Assembly: GCA_964448135.1 (NCBI GenBank) | Contig: CAYUVH010000032.1 | Coordinates: 146,887-210,886 of the forward strand | Reading direction: 5' to 3' | Length of the DNA: 64,000 bases | Source of the DNA: CAYUVH01 sp964448135 | Lineage (GTDB): Bacteria > Verrucomicrobiota > Verrucomicrobiia > Limisphaerales > UBA8199 | Shown here: positions 15,422 through 24,054 of the stretch, in pieces | Position numbering within the stretch: position 1 is the first letter of the stretch | Layout of the letters: each line of letters starts with the position of its first letter | Translations under genes and position numbers: made by a program | Notes under the pieces: generated by a model | Seen by the model: only the letters and a program-made list of their open reading frames with translations | The model's database searches: none | What the model was told of the DNA's origin: nothing

Positions 15422-16696
15422 TTACTTCGCTGCGCTATAGCGTTCGACGCGGACTTTGGCGGTGATGGCGTGGGCGAGCATGCGTTCGACGGTGCATTGG
15501 CGCTCGGTGACGGCGCCGACTTCGCGGCTGGCGGCGCCGGTCATGCGCTGGTAGGTGCAGGTCTTCAAAAACTTTCCGACCCAGACGCCACCGGTGTAAC
15601 GCGCGGCGCGGCTGGTGGGCAGGATGTGGTTCGTGCCGATGGATTTATCGCCGTAGGCCACGGTGGTTTCCTCGCCGATAAAGAGTGAGCCGTAGTTCAC
15701 CAGCTTTTCGGCGTAATAATCGAGATCGGCGACGTGCAGTTCGAGGTGCTCGGGGGCGTAATCGTCGCTGATCGCGATGGCTTCTTCCCGATGATCGGCC
15801 ACGTAAACGATGCCGTTGTCACGCCAGGAAAGTTGGGCGATTTCGCTGGTGGGCAGGACGGCGAGTTGCCGCTCCACCTCGGCGATGGTTCGTTGCGCGA
15901 AACCTTCGCTCAGGCAAACGAGGCAGATGCCGCTGTTGGGATCGTGCTCGGCCTGGCCGAGCAGATCGCAGGCGACAAGCGCGGGATCGGCGGTATCGTC
16001 CGCGATGACCATGATTTCGGTGGGGCCGGCGAGCAAATCAATGCCGCAGCGCCCGAACAACTGGCGCTTGGCTTCGGCGACAAACTTGTTACCCGCGCCG
16101 CACAACACGTCCACCGGCGGCACATCGCCCAGACCAAACGCCATCAATGCGAGCGCGGGCACGCCACCGAGGATGAACACGCGATCGGCACCGGCCTGGC
16201 GAATGGCGTTGATGGTGGCGGGAAACCAGCCCTCGCCCTTCACCGGCGGCGTGCAGGCCACGACGGATTTCACGCCCGCGACTTTCGCCGGGATGATGCT
16301 CATCTGCGCGGAGCCGAACATCGGGTAACGGCCGCCGGGAATGTAACTGCCGACGGAATTCACGGGGATGTGCTTGTGGCCCAAAACGACGCCGGGGCGG
16401 ATGGCGACTTCGAGCGGGTGCATCGTTGCCAGTTGCGCCTGGGCGAAACGGCGCACGTTGTCCTGGCAGTATTCGGTGTCCTTCACGACCTGCTCCGGCA
16501 GCTTGGCGACGGCCTCCTGGATTTGCGCCTCGCTCAATTCGAAGCTGCGCGGGCTCCATTCGTCGAACTTCTCGCTGTATCGGCGCACGGCATCCATGCC
16601 GTGTTTCTCCAGGTCCTTCAGCATCTGGGAGACGATCTGGGAAGTCTGCTCGTCCGTTTCAAACAACCGATGTCCGCCGTTTTTAATGATTTTCAT
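15422..16696 (-). CDS. hisD: Histidinol dehydrogenase
   Basis: A 424-aa cytoplasmic zinc enzyme catalysing the last two steps of histidine synthesis, histidinol to histidine with NAD. Length matches the family. Recognisable blocks: VAIRPGVVLGHKHIPVNSVG, then SYIPGGRYPMFGSAQMS, then ADRVFILGGVPALALMAFG, GPTEIMVIADDTADP and GTNHILPTSRAARYTGGVWV. The ATG at 16696 (MKIIKNGGHRLFE) is chosen. The open frame extends 73 codons upstream, but that part is partly repeat sequence (16888-16926) and does not resemble the family. No other his gene is adjacent; hisF (47201) and a hisJ-type phosphatase (49571) lie elsewhere in the window. Confidence 0.96.
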   Translation of the reverse strand: MKIIKNGGHRLFETDEQTSQIVSQMLKDLEKHGMDAVRRYSEKFDEWSPRSFELSEAQIQEAVAKLPEQVVKDTEYCQDNVRRFAQAQLATMHPLEVAIRPGVVLGHKHIPVNSVGSYIPGGRYPMFGSAQMSIIPAKVAGVKSVVACTPPVKGEGWFPATINAIRQAGADRVFILGGVPALALMAFGLGDVPPVDVLCGAGNKFVAEAKRQLFGRCGIDLLAGPTEIMVIADDTADPALVACDLLGQAEHDPNSGICLVCLSEGFAQRTIAEVERQLAVLPTSEIAQLSWRDNGIVYVADHREEAIAISDDYAPEHLELHVADLDYYAEKLVNYGSLFIGEETTVAYGDKSIGTNHILPTSRAARYTGGVWVGKFLKTCTYQRMTGAASREVGAVTERQCTVERMLAHAITAKVRVERYSAAK

Positions 16697-17020
16697 CCTG
16701 CCTCGAAAAGTTCGTACAAATTGTTCCCGGACTTTGTCATAGGTGTGGCCGGGTGTTAAGCGGAATCCGTTGGGTGGGAACCGGAGAGTGCCGCTTGTGC
16801 CACGCTGCTTGGAACGGAGCGCGACTGGCCGGAGCCAAATGCGAAGCCCGCTGCAACGGGCTTTCCCGATGCGGAGTTTAACCAGGGACCGCAATCGAGG
16901 GCTGTTCTTGGACAAAAAAAGTCCGGCAATTCGGCTTGCCCGGGATGAACGTGGGATAGCTGAACCAAACCGGCATCAGCGCGGTGCCGGTTGGAGTGTC
17001 CGGCTAGAATAGGCGTGCTT
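16697..17020. other. Gene-free spacer upstream of hisD
   Basis: No gene is supported. The hisD promoter should lie at its left end. It also holds the second copy of a 39-base dispersed repeat (16888-16926). At its right end it runs into the small plus-strand gene at 17021. Confidence 0.5.
16888..16926 (+). repeat. 39-bp dispersed repeat, copy 2
   Basis: Second copy of the repeat at 15025-15063 (GACCGCAATCGAGGGCTGTT, then CTTGGACAAAAAAAGTCCGG). It sits upstream of hisD as the first copy sits upstream of the GntR/LacI regulator. Confidence 0.85.
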
Positions 17021-17170
17021 ATGAAGCCCTTGCCGCATCGAGCGGAAAACCCCTCCACGGACCATCAGAACGGACTCACGGCTGCCATTGCCATCGTGGT
17101 CATCGCCGCCAGCCTGCTCAGCTTTTATGTCCTGTGGGCGAAGTGCGTATGCGCCTGGCCGTTTCACTAG
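17021..17170 (+). CDS. Tiny single-span membrane protein
   Basis: A 49-aa frame: MKPLPHRAENPSTDHQNGLT, then AAIAIVVIAASLLSFYVLWA as a clear single transmembrane helix, then KCVCAWPFH. It begins with ATG and ends with TAG at 17170. The soluble N-terminus of ~20 residues, one helix and a short Cys-containing tail resemble small inner-membrane proteins. There is no obvious Shine-Dalgarno. It stands alone between divergent hisD and the convergent amidohydrolase gene. The strongly hydrophobic run supports a real gene, but no homologue can be named. Confidence 0.45.
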   Translation: MKPLPHRAENPSTDHQNGLTAAIAIVVIAASLLSFYVLWAKCVCAWPFH

Positions 17171-17207
17171 AGCGAATCAAATTACTTCGTGGCTGCGGTT
17201 AGCGATG

Positions 17208-17238
17208 CCGCAGCCGGCAGAGGACTGCCGACCCTACC
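17208..17238 (+). repeat. Palindromic repeat, family 2 (stem followed by CCCTACC)
   Basis: GGCAG, AGGA, CTGCC form a stem-loop followed by GACCCTACC. Same layout as 15358-15385 and 29329-29354. It lies between convergent genes and might serve as a transcription end. Confidence 0.6.
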
Positions 17239-17292
17239 CTTGGGCGGCCACAGTTTTAGTGAAATTGCTGTAGCGCCCGCGCGAAAACGCGG

Positions 17293-19080
17293 CTAGTCGA
17301 TTTTCACGCTATCCAGTTGGAAGGTGAATTTGCCCGTGGGATTGCCGGCACCGATGAAGATCCCGGCCACGTCGTGGGCGTCGGTTTCGAAGTCGGCGAA
17401 GGTGAAGGTGAAGGGTTTCCATTCAGGCCCGGCGACGAAGGTTTTCATGAGCGGCGCCCAGTTTTTGCTCGGGCAAAACAGCATGACGGAATAGGCACGA
17501 CCGTCGCCCCTGGCCCAGAAGGAGACGGATTTTTTTGAGGATAGATTGGCGGGCTGCATCTGAACCGGCCCGGGGAAGAACATCGCCCCGGCCCACGCGG
17601 CATCCGATCCACCAATCACTTCGCCTTCGACCCGGAGGGAATACTTGCTGTTTTCTGCGCCGCCCTCGACAACCTTGAATTCGGCGGTGGATTTGCCGCC
17701 GCGCAGGCTGTCGGTGGAGGTCTGCCAGCCGGCGCCGAATTTGGAGCGAATTCTGCCTTCTTCGAAATCGCTCACGAGGCCGGTGCCAAAATCCGGGGGC
17801 GGCGTGCCTTGCTTCGCGGCGACGCGCTGTTTTTCGGCGCGCTTTTGGTAGGCGACGCGATCGAGCGCCACGCCTTCCTTCCAAACGCCAGCGATTTTGC
17901 GGGTGGCTTTGAGGTCGGCGGTAGGATCGCCTTCGACGAGAAGCAGGTCGGCGCGCAGGCCGGGAGCAATGCGGCCGCGATCTTCGAGATGGAAGCAGGT
18001 GGCGGGCACGGAGGTGGCGGCGGTGAGGGCTTCGGCGGGCGTGAGGCCGGCGGCGACGAGGAGTTCGAGTTCTTCGTGGATGCTCGCGCCGTGGGTGGTG
18101 CCGGGATTTGGGCAATCGGTCCCGGCGCAGATGGGGACGCGGGCGGCTTTGAGCTGGCGGACGGCGGCTTCGGCGTTGGAATAGTCGGCGGGTTTGCGTT
18201 TCCCTTGGGGGAATGACGCACCGAGGCGATCTATTTCCACCGCGGAATAGTAAGGCGAAAGATCCGGATCCTTGAGCAGCGCCGGCTCGTGCTTCGGCGC
18301 GGCGACGTTGTGAAGCACAGTGAGCGTGGGGACGATGAACGTGTGATGATCGGCGGCGAGTTTGGCGAAGTCCGCGGCGGGAGGCTCTTCGATGAAAATA
18401 TGGACCAAGGCATCGGCGCCGGCTTCGATGGTCTCGCGGGCTTCGGATTGCGAGCCGATGTGGACGACGGCCATCTTTTTGCGGGCGTGCGCGGCTTCGA
18501 CGAGGGCTTTGAGCGTGGGGACATCTATGGTGGGCATGGGGCGACCGAAGGCCCGGCCATGTTCATAAACGATTTTGATGTAGTCGGAGCCTTCGGCGAG
18601 GCGGGCGTCCACGAAGGCCTGGGCTTCGGCGGGGGAGGAGATCGTCGGGATTTCCTGACCGTACTCGGTGCCGTGGCCGCCGGGGGCGGTGGCGAGGATG
18701 CCGGCGGAGCGGAGATCGGCCAGGTCGGCGCCTTTGCCGGCGGCGATCTCGTCGTGGATTTCCTTGAGTGATTCGAGGCCGGTGAACATGTCGCATTCGG
18801 TGGTGACGCCGAAGGCGAGGGCCTGGCGCAGGGAGTTCGCGCCCCAGACGTGGGTATGGGCATCAAACAAGCCGGGCAGGAGGGTTTTGCCGGTAACGTC
18901 CACGACTTGGGCGTCCGCGGGAATGGGGATGTCCTTGCCGACCGCGGCGATTTTCCCGTCGCGGACGAGGACGGTGGTGTTGGTGAGGAGTTTCGTGCCG
19001 TCGAAGACGCGGGCGTTTTGAAACGCAATCGGCGCGGCGGCGGCCGGTAGCAACAGGCAGAATAGGATGAGAAATCTCAT
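17293..19080 (-). CDS. Exported amidohydrolase (imidazolonepropionase-like) with C-terminal CIA30-like domain
   Basis: A 595-aa exported protein with signal peptide MRFLILFCLLLPAAAAPIAF. Residues ~20-410 form an amidohydrolase metal-dependent hydrolase: VRDGKIAAVGKDIPIP, the metal motif LPGLFDAHTHVWG, VVHIGSQSEARETIEAGADA, CAGTDCPNPGTTHGASIHEE, and the closing RADLLLVEGDPTADLKA. Residues ~430-595 are a beta-sandwich resembling CIA30/carbohydrate-binding domains (LVSDFEEGRIRSKFGAGWQ; KSVSFWARGDGRAYSVMLF). Secreted enzymes of this type act on cyclic amides, dipeptides or similar compounds, but the substrate is not predictable. The enzyme-plus-CIA30 fusion suggests surface or polysaccharide attachment. 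Confidence 0.87.
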   Translation of the reverse strand: MRFLILFCLLLPAAAAPIAFQNARVFDGTKLLTNTTVLVRDGKIAAVGKDIPIPADAQVVDVTGKTLLPGLFDAHTHVWGANSLRQALAFGVTTECDMFTGLESLKEIHDEIAAGKGADLADLRSAGILATAPGGHGTEYGQEIPTISSPAEAQAFVDARLAEGSDYIKIVYEHGRAFGRPMPTIDVPTLKALVEAAHARKKMAVVHIGSQSEARETIEAGADALVHIFIEEPPAADFAKLAADHHTFIVPTLTVLHNVAAPKHEPALLKDPDLSPYYSAVEIDRLGASFPQGKRKPADYSNAEAAVRQLKAARVPICAGTDCPNPGTTHGASIHEELELLVAAGLTPAEALTAATSVPATCFHLEDRGRIAPGLRADLLLVEGDPTADLKATRKIAGVWKEGVALDRVAYQKRAEKQRVAAKQGTPPPDFGTGLVSDFEEGRIRSKFGAGWQTSTDSLRGGKSTAEFKVVEGGAENSKYSLRVEGEVIGGSDAAWAGAMFFPGPVQMQPANLSSKKSVSFWARGDGRAYSVMLFCPSKNWAPLMKTFVAGPEWKPFTFTFADFETDAHDVAGIFIGAGNPTGKFTFQLDSVKID

Positions 19081-19529
19081 GGCAACGGGAGGAGTCTAGG
19101 AAGGGAGCGCGGCCGGGGGAATTGGAAAGAGGGCCGGGATTTGTAGTCGAAGGGGGAAGGAAAAATCCCCCCTCATCCGCCTCCGCGAGGACGCTATGGC
19201 GCGACAAGCCCCAGCTCTCTCCCAAAGGGAGAGGGAGAGCATTGGGCGGCGTTGGGTCGGAGGCAAGGAGGCACGCGATCGGCTGGTCTTAGCTGGGAAC
19301 AATGGGCGAAAGGGCCAACCCGTGGGGCGGGCGGACGCTGCTGCGGACAGGAATGTCCGCGCTCCGGGGGCATACCCTCTATCAGGGTGCAACATGCAAC
19401 AAACCGCATAAACATGGGTCGAAAGCGGGTTGCGACCCGCAACAAAAGGTGCAACAAGGGTGCTACGGGTTGAAGAATGCCCATAAACATTGGCCGAAAT
19501 TAAGGCGCAAGTCGCAACAAGGGCTGTTT
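19081..19529. other. Gene-free spacer with several repeats
   Basis: No gene is supported. From left to right: an inverted repeat CTCTCTCCC-AAA-GGGAGAGGG (about 19214-19238), a family 1 palindrome (19340-19370), and the ~165 bp repeat 19371-19538 also found at 58465-58633. The spacer lies between two minus-strand genes, so it contains the end of the DUF3631 gene's transcript and the promoter of the amidohydrolase gene. Confidence 0.6.
19340..19370 (+). repeat. Dispersed palindromic repeat, family 1, inner stem type B
   Basis: GCTGCGG, ACAGGAATGT, CCGCGCTCCGGGGG. Same outer arms as 4071-4100 but with inner stem ACA / TGT. It abuts the ~165 bp repeat starting at 19371. Confidence 0.85.
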
Positions 19530-19538
19530 TCATTGGTT
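19371..19538 (+). repeat. ~165 bp dispersed repeat, copy 1
   Basis: Begins CATACCC, then CAGGGTGCAACATGCAACAA and ACCGCATAAACAT, and ends AACAAGG...TTCATTGGTT. It is rich in the word GCAACA and matches 58465-58633 along its whole length with substitutions and small indels. The last ~9 bases overlap the 3' end of the DUF3631 gene (stop at 19530). Confidence 0.85.
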
Positions 19539-21056
19539 CTTTGCGGGGTTGCAAGATTCACCGGGCAGGACGGCCGGCGAAGAATCGGTACCGAAACTTT
19601 TCAGGATAGTGTTGCGGAGTTGGGACATTACGTCGTCCGTGCCGCCCGGCGGGGAATTCGTTTGGGATTTGAGGAAAGGGGCATACATGTCCAAAAGGGC
19701 CCGCTTTTTGAGGGACTGTTGGGTGGGAGCGGGACGCGGCGCGAGATTGTCGAATTCGGATTCGGGAAGGTAGCGCCTGATGGCGTCGGAGAAATCGGCG
19801 GCGGTGTAGCCGCGGCGGACGTGGTCGCCTTCGCGGTAAGCGGACGGCCGGATGCCGTAGGGGCGGAGTTGGGCGGCGAGCCAGGCGGCACTCATGGGTT
19901 TGCCTTTCAAAGCTTCGAACCAAGGGCGGCCGCGGTAGCGGTTCAGTTTTAGCAGGAGATCGGCGGTGAGGAGCTGGTCGGGGTTGGGATCCTCGAAACA
20001 GAGGAAGCAGTCGAGGACAAGCTGGATGGGGCCGGAACTATCAGCGGCGGTTTGGGTGAGACCGACGGCGGCGGCGCGGGCGCGTTCGGGCCAGGAGCCG
20101 CCGGCGAGGTCGGCGAGGGACAGGAGGGGTTCCCAGATGTCGGCGGCACGATCGTGGAGTTCGGACGGGAAGGCGGGAGCGGCGGTGGCGAGGGATTGGG
20201 AATGGTCGGTGGCGAAGCGGAGGCAACGGGAGCGGATTTCCTCGGTGGCGACGCGGGAGTGAGGGAGGCGTTCGCAGGGTTCGGTGGATTGTTTGCGTTG
20301 CATGCGGATGAGGATGCAGCGGTCGGCGAGGGCTTCGGGGAGGCGGCCGGTGATACAGATGAGTTTGGGGCACCAGCAGGAGAAGCGTTCGAGGGTGGAG
20401 GTGGGGGATGGGGAGGAAGAGGCTCGCGGGTACGCTCGCCCCACCGAGGAGGCGGGAAGAGTGAGGGAGGGTTGGGGAGGGACGCCGGTGGCAGAGGGAT
20501 CGGACGTTGCTGCGGACAGGAATGTCCGCGCTCCGGTGGCGCGGAGGACGTAGGCGGATTCGCGGTGATAGCCGGCGTTGAGGATGCCGCGGAGTTCGGT
20601 GTGATGGCGGACGAGGTCGAGGGCTTCGTCGATGAGGAGGGTGGGCTGGGTTTCCGCGATGACGCGGAAGAAAGCGGGGGAACTGATGTTGGCAGCGGCG
20701 ACCGGGCGGCGGACGAGGCGGCCAAGGACGTTCAAGAGGGTGGTTTTGCCACAGCGTTTTTCGGGGGATTCGACGCCGATGTAGGTGCTGATGTCCCGGG
20801 CTTCGAAGGCGTAGGTGTGGAGGCACCAGAGGGCCAGGGCATCGGCGGCGAACTCGGGAAGGATGACGTGGCGGGTGAGGAAGGCGGCGAGGTCGTCGAG
20901 GAGCAGGGCGCCGTTCACCGGAGTGGGCGAGGGCTCGGGATCGGCGAGGAAGGCGGGGAGAGGTAAGTGGGACAGGTGGGACGGGTGGGACGGGTCAGGC
21001 GTGGACGGGTGCGAGTTGAGTGCGGTGCCTTCGTTGTCAATCAGTTGTAATGGCAT
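19530..21056 (-). CDS. DUF3631 domain ATPase-like protein with repeat-derived insertion
   Basis: A 508-aa soluble protein. The ATG at 21056 is preferred over the one at 21131 because GGAGG lies six bases before it. The DUF3631 P-loop region reads SPEKRCGKTTLLNVLGRLV, followed by PTLLIDEALDLVRHHTELRG (Walker B-like) and ILNAGYHRESAYVLR; later WEPLLSLADLAGGSWPERAR and the C-terminal GIRPSAYREGDHVRRGYTA. DUF3631 proteins are often found with primase-type or mobile-element genes, but no such neighbour is visible. An unusual ~45-residue insertion, from TGARTFLSAATSD to about TSTLERF, interrupts the conserved core between VLR and CWCPKLICI. It contains an in-frame family 1 palindrome (20509-20537). 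The N-terminus is a Pro/Ser/His-rich low-complexity segment. Confidence 0.8.
   Translation of the reverse strand: MPLQLIDNEGTALNSHPSTPDPSHPSHLSHLPLPAFLADPEPSPTPVNGALLLDDLAAFLTRHVILPEFAADALALWCLHTYAFEARDISTYIGVESPEKRCGKTTLLNVLGRLVRRPVAAANISSPAFFRVIAETQPTLLIDEALDLVRHHTELRGILNAGYHRESAYVLRATGARTFLSAATSDPSATGVPPQPSLTLPASSVGRAYPRASSSPSPTSTLERFSCWCPKLICITGRLPEALADRCILIRMQRKQSTEPCERLPHSRVATEEIRSRCLRFATDHSQSLATAAPAFPSELHDRAADIWEPLLSLADLAGGSWPERARAAAVGLTQTAADSSGPIQLVLDCFLCFEDPNPDQLLTADLLLKLNRYRGRPWFEALKGKPMSAAWLAAQLRPYGIRPSAYREGDHVRRGYTAADFSDAIRRYLPESEFDNLAPRPAPTQQSLKKRALLDMYAPFLKSQTNSPPGGTDDVMSQLRNTILKSFGTDSSPAVLPGESCNPAKNQ
20509..20537 (+). repeat. Family 1 palindromic repeat lying in frame inside the DUF3631 gene
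   Basis: GCTGCGG, ACAGGAATGT, CCGCGCTCCGG, the same as 19340-19370, but here within coding sequence. Read on the minus strand it encodes GARTFLSAA without shifting the frame. Nearby bases (about 20400-20460) look like further repeat-like sequence encoding a Ser/Pro-rich stretch. Confidence 0.85.
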
Positions 21057-21343
21057 AGTGCCTCCGTGTTCCTTGTTCAGCGGAAGTGCATTTCCTCCTT
21101 TTGCGCCTGGTGGGAGATCGTCTGAGTTCACAGGCGATTTCCTGGGCGAGAAATCCCTCCGGAGTTATGGTGACACGAATTGGAGGGGTGTCAAGGGGCG
21201 AGGGAATGACGAACCAAGAAAAGAAGTAACCGCAACCCCGAAAGTATTCGGGGTGCAGAACGCAAAGAGCACAAAGAAGATTTTTAGCCGCGAAAAGGCA
21301 CAAAAAGGCGCAAAAAGGGAATTGAAAGCGGAAGCTCTACCTG

Positions 21344-22225
21344 TTGCCGGAAGCAAAAATGAGACTTAAGCTCGGAATCATGAAAATGAGTCCTGCCATT
21401 CTCTCCTGCGTCTGGCTGGCTGTTGGCCTCTCGGCGCTGGCTGAAGAAGATTGGGAGCAGCGCACGATCCAGGCGGGCAACGCATGGACAAACGGCGCGC
21501 CCATTCCTCCCAGGTTGCTCAAATACGCATCGTCATGGCGGGAGGGCAGTTGCTTCCCTGATCCATGGGGAACGGACCAGATGTTTGGCAGCATCACGAA
21601 TTTTCCGCTGTTATGGAAAATCGCCCTGCTGCCGACGGTGGACGCGCGGGTGTACTCGAATGCCATTGCCAACGCCATCTGGACCGCCGGGCCCGGTCGC
21701 TTTTTCGCGCAATTGTCCACCGCACTGAAAGACAAACCGGAGTTGGAAAATCAGGAGAGCATGCAAGTAATGATCAAGCAGTCCAAGGTGAGGCACATGG
21801 TCCTGGACAGCCTGTATATCTCCTATTCAGATATGCCGCCCGCGGAAGGAAGAAAAGTGCTCGAGCAGATCAAAGACGAACTCCAGCGGGGCGGCAATTG
21901 GCAGGAGATTTATCGGAAATTTGCCGACCGCTATGAGGTTCCTTACGAGCAGGAACTCTCCGGCGGCGCCCGGATTAAGGGCACGCGGACAAAAATCGGC
22001 AACCTCGGCGATTTTCTGCTCGCTGAGAATGGCAGTCCGCTGGTTGCGTATAGGGAGGAATGGATGCCAAAAACACATATCCCGGAACTGTTCAAGGCCG
22101 GGAGAGACGCAATGCTTATCCTTTTCGACAAGGAGGATCTCAGCCGGTTTGCCGACATGCCGAAGGAAGACACCGGGGAACGTCTGGTGCTCTATCGTGT
22201 ACGGGAAGTGTACGTCGGCAAATAG
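21344..22225 (+). CDS. Exported protein of unknown function, weak PpiC-like C-terminal pattern
   Basis: Up to 293 aa. ATG codons at 21344, 21359 and 21380 are all possible; the last puts MKMSPAILSCVWLAVGLSAL directly at the start as a clean signal peptide ending before AEEDWEQRT. The mature N-terminal half is helical. The C-terminal half (GRKVLEQIKDELQRGGNWQE, then IYRKFADRYEVPYEQELSGG and KIGNLGDFLLAENG, ending GERLVLYRVREVYVG) loosely follows the pattern of parvulin-type peptidyl-prolyl isomerases, but key residues are not convincing, so no function is assigned. A short SCR-type repeat (CCGCGAAAAGGCACAAAA) lies just upstream. Confidence 0.7.
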   Translation: MPEAKMRLKLGIMKMSPAILSCVWLAVGLSALAEEDWEQRTIQAGNAWTNGAPIPPRLLKYASSWREGSCFPDPWGTDQMFGSITNFPLLWKIALLPTVDARVYSNAIANAIWTAGPGRFFAQLSTALKDKPELENQESMQVMIKQSKVRHMVLDSLYISYSDMPPAEGRKVLEQIKDELQRGGNWQEIYRKFADRYEVPYEQELSGGARIKGTRTKIGNLGDFLLAENGSPLVAYREEWMPKTHIPELFKAGRDAMLILFDKEDLSRFADMPKEDTGERLVLYRVREVYVGK

Positions 22226-22409
22226 GAATATCCGAATTGATTCGCCAGCGGAGGGGGGGATTTACGGTTCTGGCTACTGGCGCAGGTTTCCTGTCCGCAA
22301 TTTGGGGTGGTTTTTCGAGTGCGAGCACGAGAACGAGGAGGAGGATTCGAGTTTCGTAACTGGATTTTACCTCGCCAGTCGCGCTCCAATTTTGCACGCT
22401 GATGTGGCG

Positions 22410-23291
22410 ATGAAATCAATGACGGGATATGGCCGCGGGGAGTCCTTGCAGGATGGCTTCAAGGTGACGGTGGAGATCAGTTCGGTGAACCGCAAGCAGG
22501 CGGAGGTGGGCGTGGTGTTGCCGCGCGAACTCGAATTGCTCGAAGGCCAGATGCGGGACGCGATCAACCGGCATATCGCGCGCGGACGGCTGACGGTGCG
22601 GGTGAGCCTGCATGCGAGCGAAACGAACGCCTCGGCGCGGGTGCAGTTGAATCTGCCGCTGGCGCGGGCGTATGCGAAGGAATTGCGGAAGCTGGCGAAG
22701 GAACTGGACCTGAGCGGACCGGTGACGCTGGACCAGTTGTCGCGCGCGCCGGGGGTATTTCAGACGGACGCGGAAATCGGGGAAGCGGAGAATTTCTGGC
22801 CCGCAGTGGAGCGCGCGCTGGAGCAGGCGCTCAAGGGGCTGGTGCGGATGCGCGAGCGCGAAGGGGCGCACCTGGCGGCGGACCTGACGAAACGGATTGC
22901 AATCATGCGCAAGGCGGCGGCATTGGTCAAACGGCAGGCGCCACGGGTGGCGGAAAATTACCGGCAGCAGTTGCTGGAGCGGATTCGCAAGGCGGGATTG
23001 GAGATGCCGGACGGCGAGGACGAGCGCCTGCGCAAGGAAGTGGTTTACTTCGCGGATCGTTCGGACATTTCGGAGGAATTGACGCGGCTGGAGAGTCATT
23101 TCAAGCAATACGACGATGGCACGAAGCAGAAGGAGCCGGTGGGCCGGATGCTGGATTTCCTGGCGCAGGAGATGAACCGGGAGATCAATACGATCGGTTC
23201 CAAGGCCAATGACAGCGAGATTTCGCGGGCGGTGGTGACGCTAAAAGCAGAGCTGGAAAAATTCCGGGAACAGGCCCAGAATGTGGAATGA
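22410..23291 (+). CDS. yicC: YicC/YloC family endoribonuclease
   Basis: A 293-aa cytoplasmic protein of the YicC family, which are RNases acting on small regulatory or damaged RNAs. Length and both ends match: MKSMTGYGRGESLQDGFKVT at the start, and EMNREINTIGSKANDSEISR followed by AVVTLKAELEKFREQAQNVE at the end. The frame is open far upstream, but the ATG at 22410 gives the canonical MxSMTG(Y/F)G start. Its stop codon overlaps the gmk start by four bases (ATGA), and the yicC-gmk pairing is common in many bacteria, so the two are translationally coupled. Confidence 0.93.
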   Translation: MKSMTGYGRGESLQDGFKVTVEISSVNRKQAEVGVVLPRELELLEGQMRDAINRHIARGRLTVRVSLHASETNASARVQLNLPLARAYAKELRKLAKELDLSGPVTLDQLSRAPGVFQTDAEIGEAENFWPAVERALEQALKGLVRMREREGAHLAADLTKRIAIMRKAAALVKRQAPRVAENYRQQLLERIRKAGLEMPDGEDERLRKEVVYFADRSDISEELTRLESHFKQYDDGTKQKEPVGRMLDFLAQEMNREINTIGSKANDSEISRAVVTLKAELEKFREQAQNVE

Positions 23292-23953
23292 TGAGCGTCG
23301 AGAATCGTGAGCAAAAAACGGAGGAGACGGGACGCCTTTCCACCACGTCACCATTGCTGGTGCTGCTCTCGGCGCCGTCGGGCGGGGGCAAGACCACGTT
23401 GTCGAACGAGCTGCTGGCTTCCCGGCCGCAGATGACGCGGGCGGTAACCTGCACCACGCGGCCGCCGCGCCCGGGGGAAAAGGACGGCGTGGATTATTAT
23501 TTTCTGGACGCGACGAATTTTCTGAAGCGTCTGCAGGCAGGAAATTTTCTGGAGCACGCGACGGTTTACGGAAACAGCTACGGCATTCTCAAGGCCGAGG
23601 TGCTGGGGAAGTTGCGGCAGGGCAAGGACGTGTTGCTGACGGTGGACGTGCAGGGCGCGGCGACGATTCGCGCCAAGGCGATGGAGGAGGCGGAGTTGAA
23701 GCGGTCGCTGGTGACGGTATTTCTCACGCCGCCGAGCCTGGAGATCCTCGAAGCGCGGTTGCGCAAGCGCGGCACGGATGAAGCCGGGACGATTCAGAAG
23801 CGGTTGAGCCTGGCGAAGCAGGAGTTCGCGCAGTGGAAACATTTTGATTACCTGGTGCTGAGCACCAGCATTCCGGAAGACTTGCGGCGGATGCTCGCCG
23901 TGGTGGAAGCGGAGAAGATGCGGTCGAATAGGGCGACGGCGCCTGAGTTTTAA
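23288..23953 (+). CDS. gmk: Guanylate kinase
   Basis: A 221-aa cytoplasmic enzyme phosphorylating GMP to GDP with ATP. The P-loop LLSAPSGGGKTTLSNELL is followed by TCTTRPPRPGEKDGVDYYFL (GMP-binding), the lid region EILEARLRKRGTDEAGTIQ, and a normal C-terminus. The ~20-residue N-terminal extension (MMSVENREQKTEETGRLSTT) is longer than usual. Start codons at 23288 and 23291 are adjacent; the first overlaps the yicC stop. After gmk a spacer of ~100 bases contains repeat-like sequence before coaC. Confidence 0.95.
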   Translation: MMSVENREQKTEETGRLSTTSPLLVLLSAPSGGGKTTLSNELLASRPQMTRAVTCTTRPPRPGEKDGVDYYFLDATNFLKRLQAGNFLEHATVYGNSYGILKAEVLGKLRQGKDVLLTVDVQGAATIRAKAMEEAELKRSLVTVFLTPPSLEILEARLRKRGTDEAGTIQKRLSLAKQEFAQWKHFDYLVLSTSIPEDLRRMLAVVEAEKMRSNRATAPEF

Positions 23954-23979
23954 AGGCGACCGTGATGAGGAACAGGGGC

Positions 23980-24042
23980 CGGAAAAGCTCCAAGAACCAA
24001 GGACCAAGCACCAGATAAGCTCCAAGCTCCAAATAACCGGAA
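23980..24042 (+). repeat. Short imperfect tandem repeat of CCAAGCxCCAA type
   Basis: The spacer between gmk and coaC consists largely of variants of AGCTCCAAG / ACCAAGCACCA (AGCTCCAAGAACCAAGGACC, then AAGCACCAGATAAGCTCC and AAGCTCCAA). It does not code. It resembles the 'GAAGCACGAA' type repeats at 40991 and 53970 in having a short degenerate word repeated. Confidence 0.55.
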
Positions 24043-24054
24043 GCTTAAACAAGC

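Noticed and set aside
16697..16915. 73-codon N-terminal extension of HisD
   Set aside because: The extra residues come partly from the 39-bp dispersed repeat and do not match the family; the ATG at 16696 gives the normal length.
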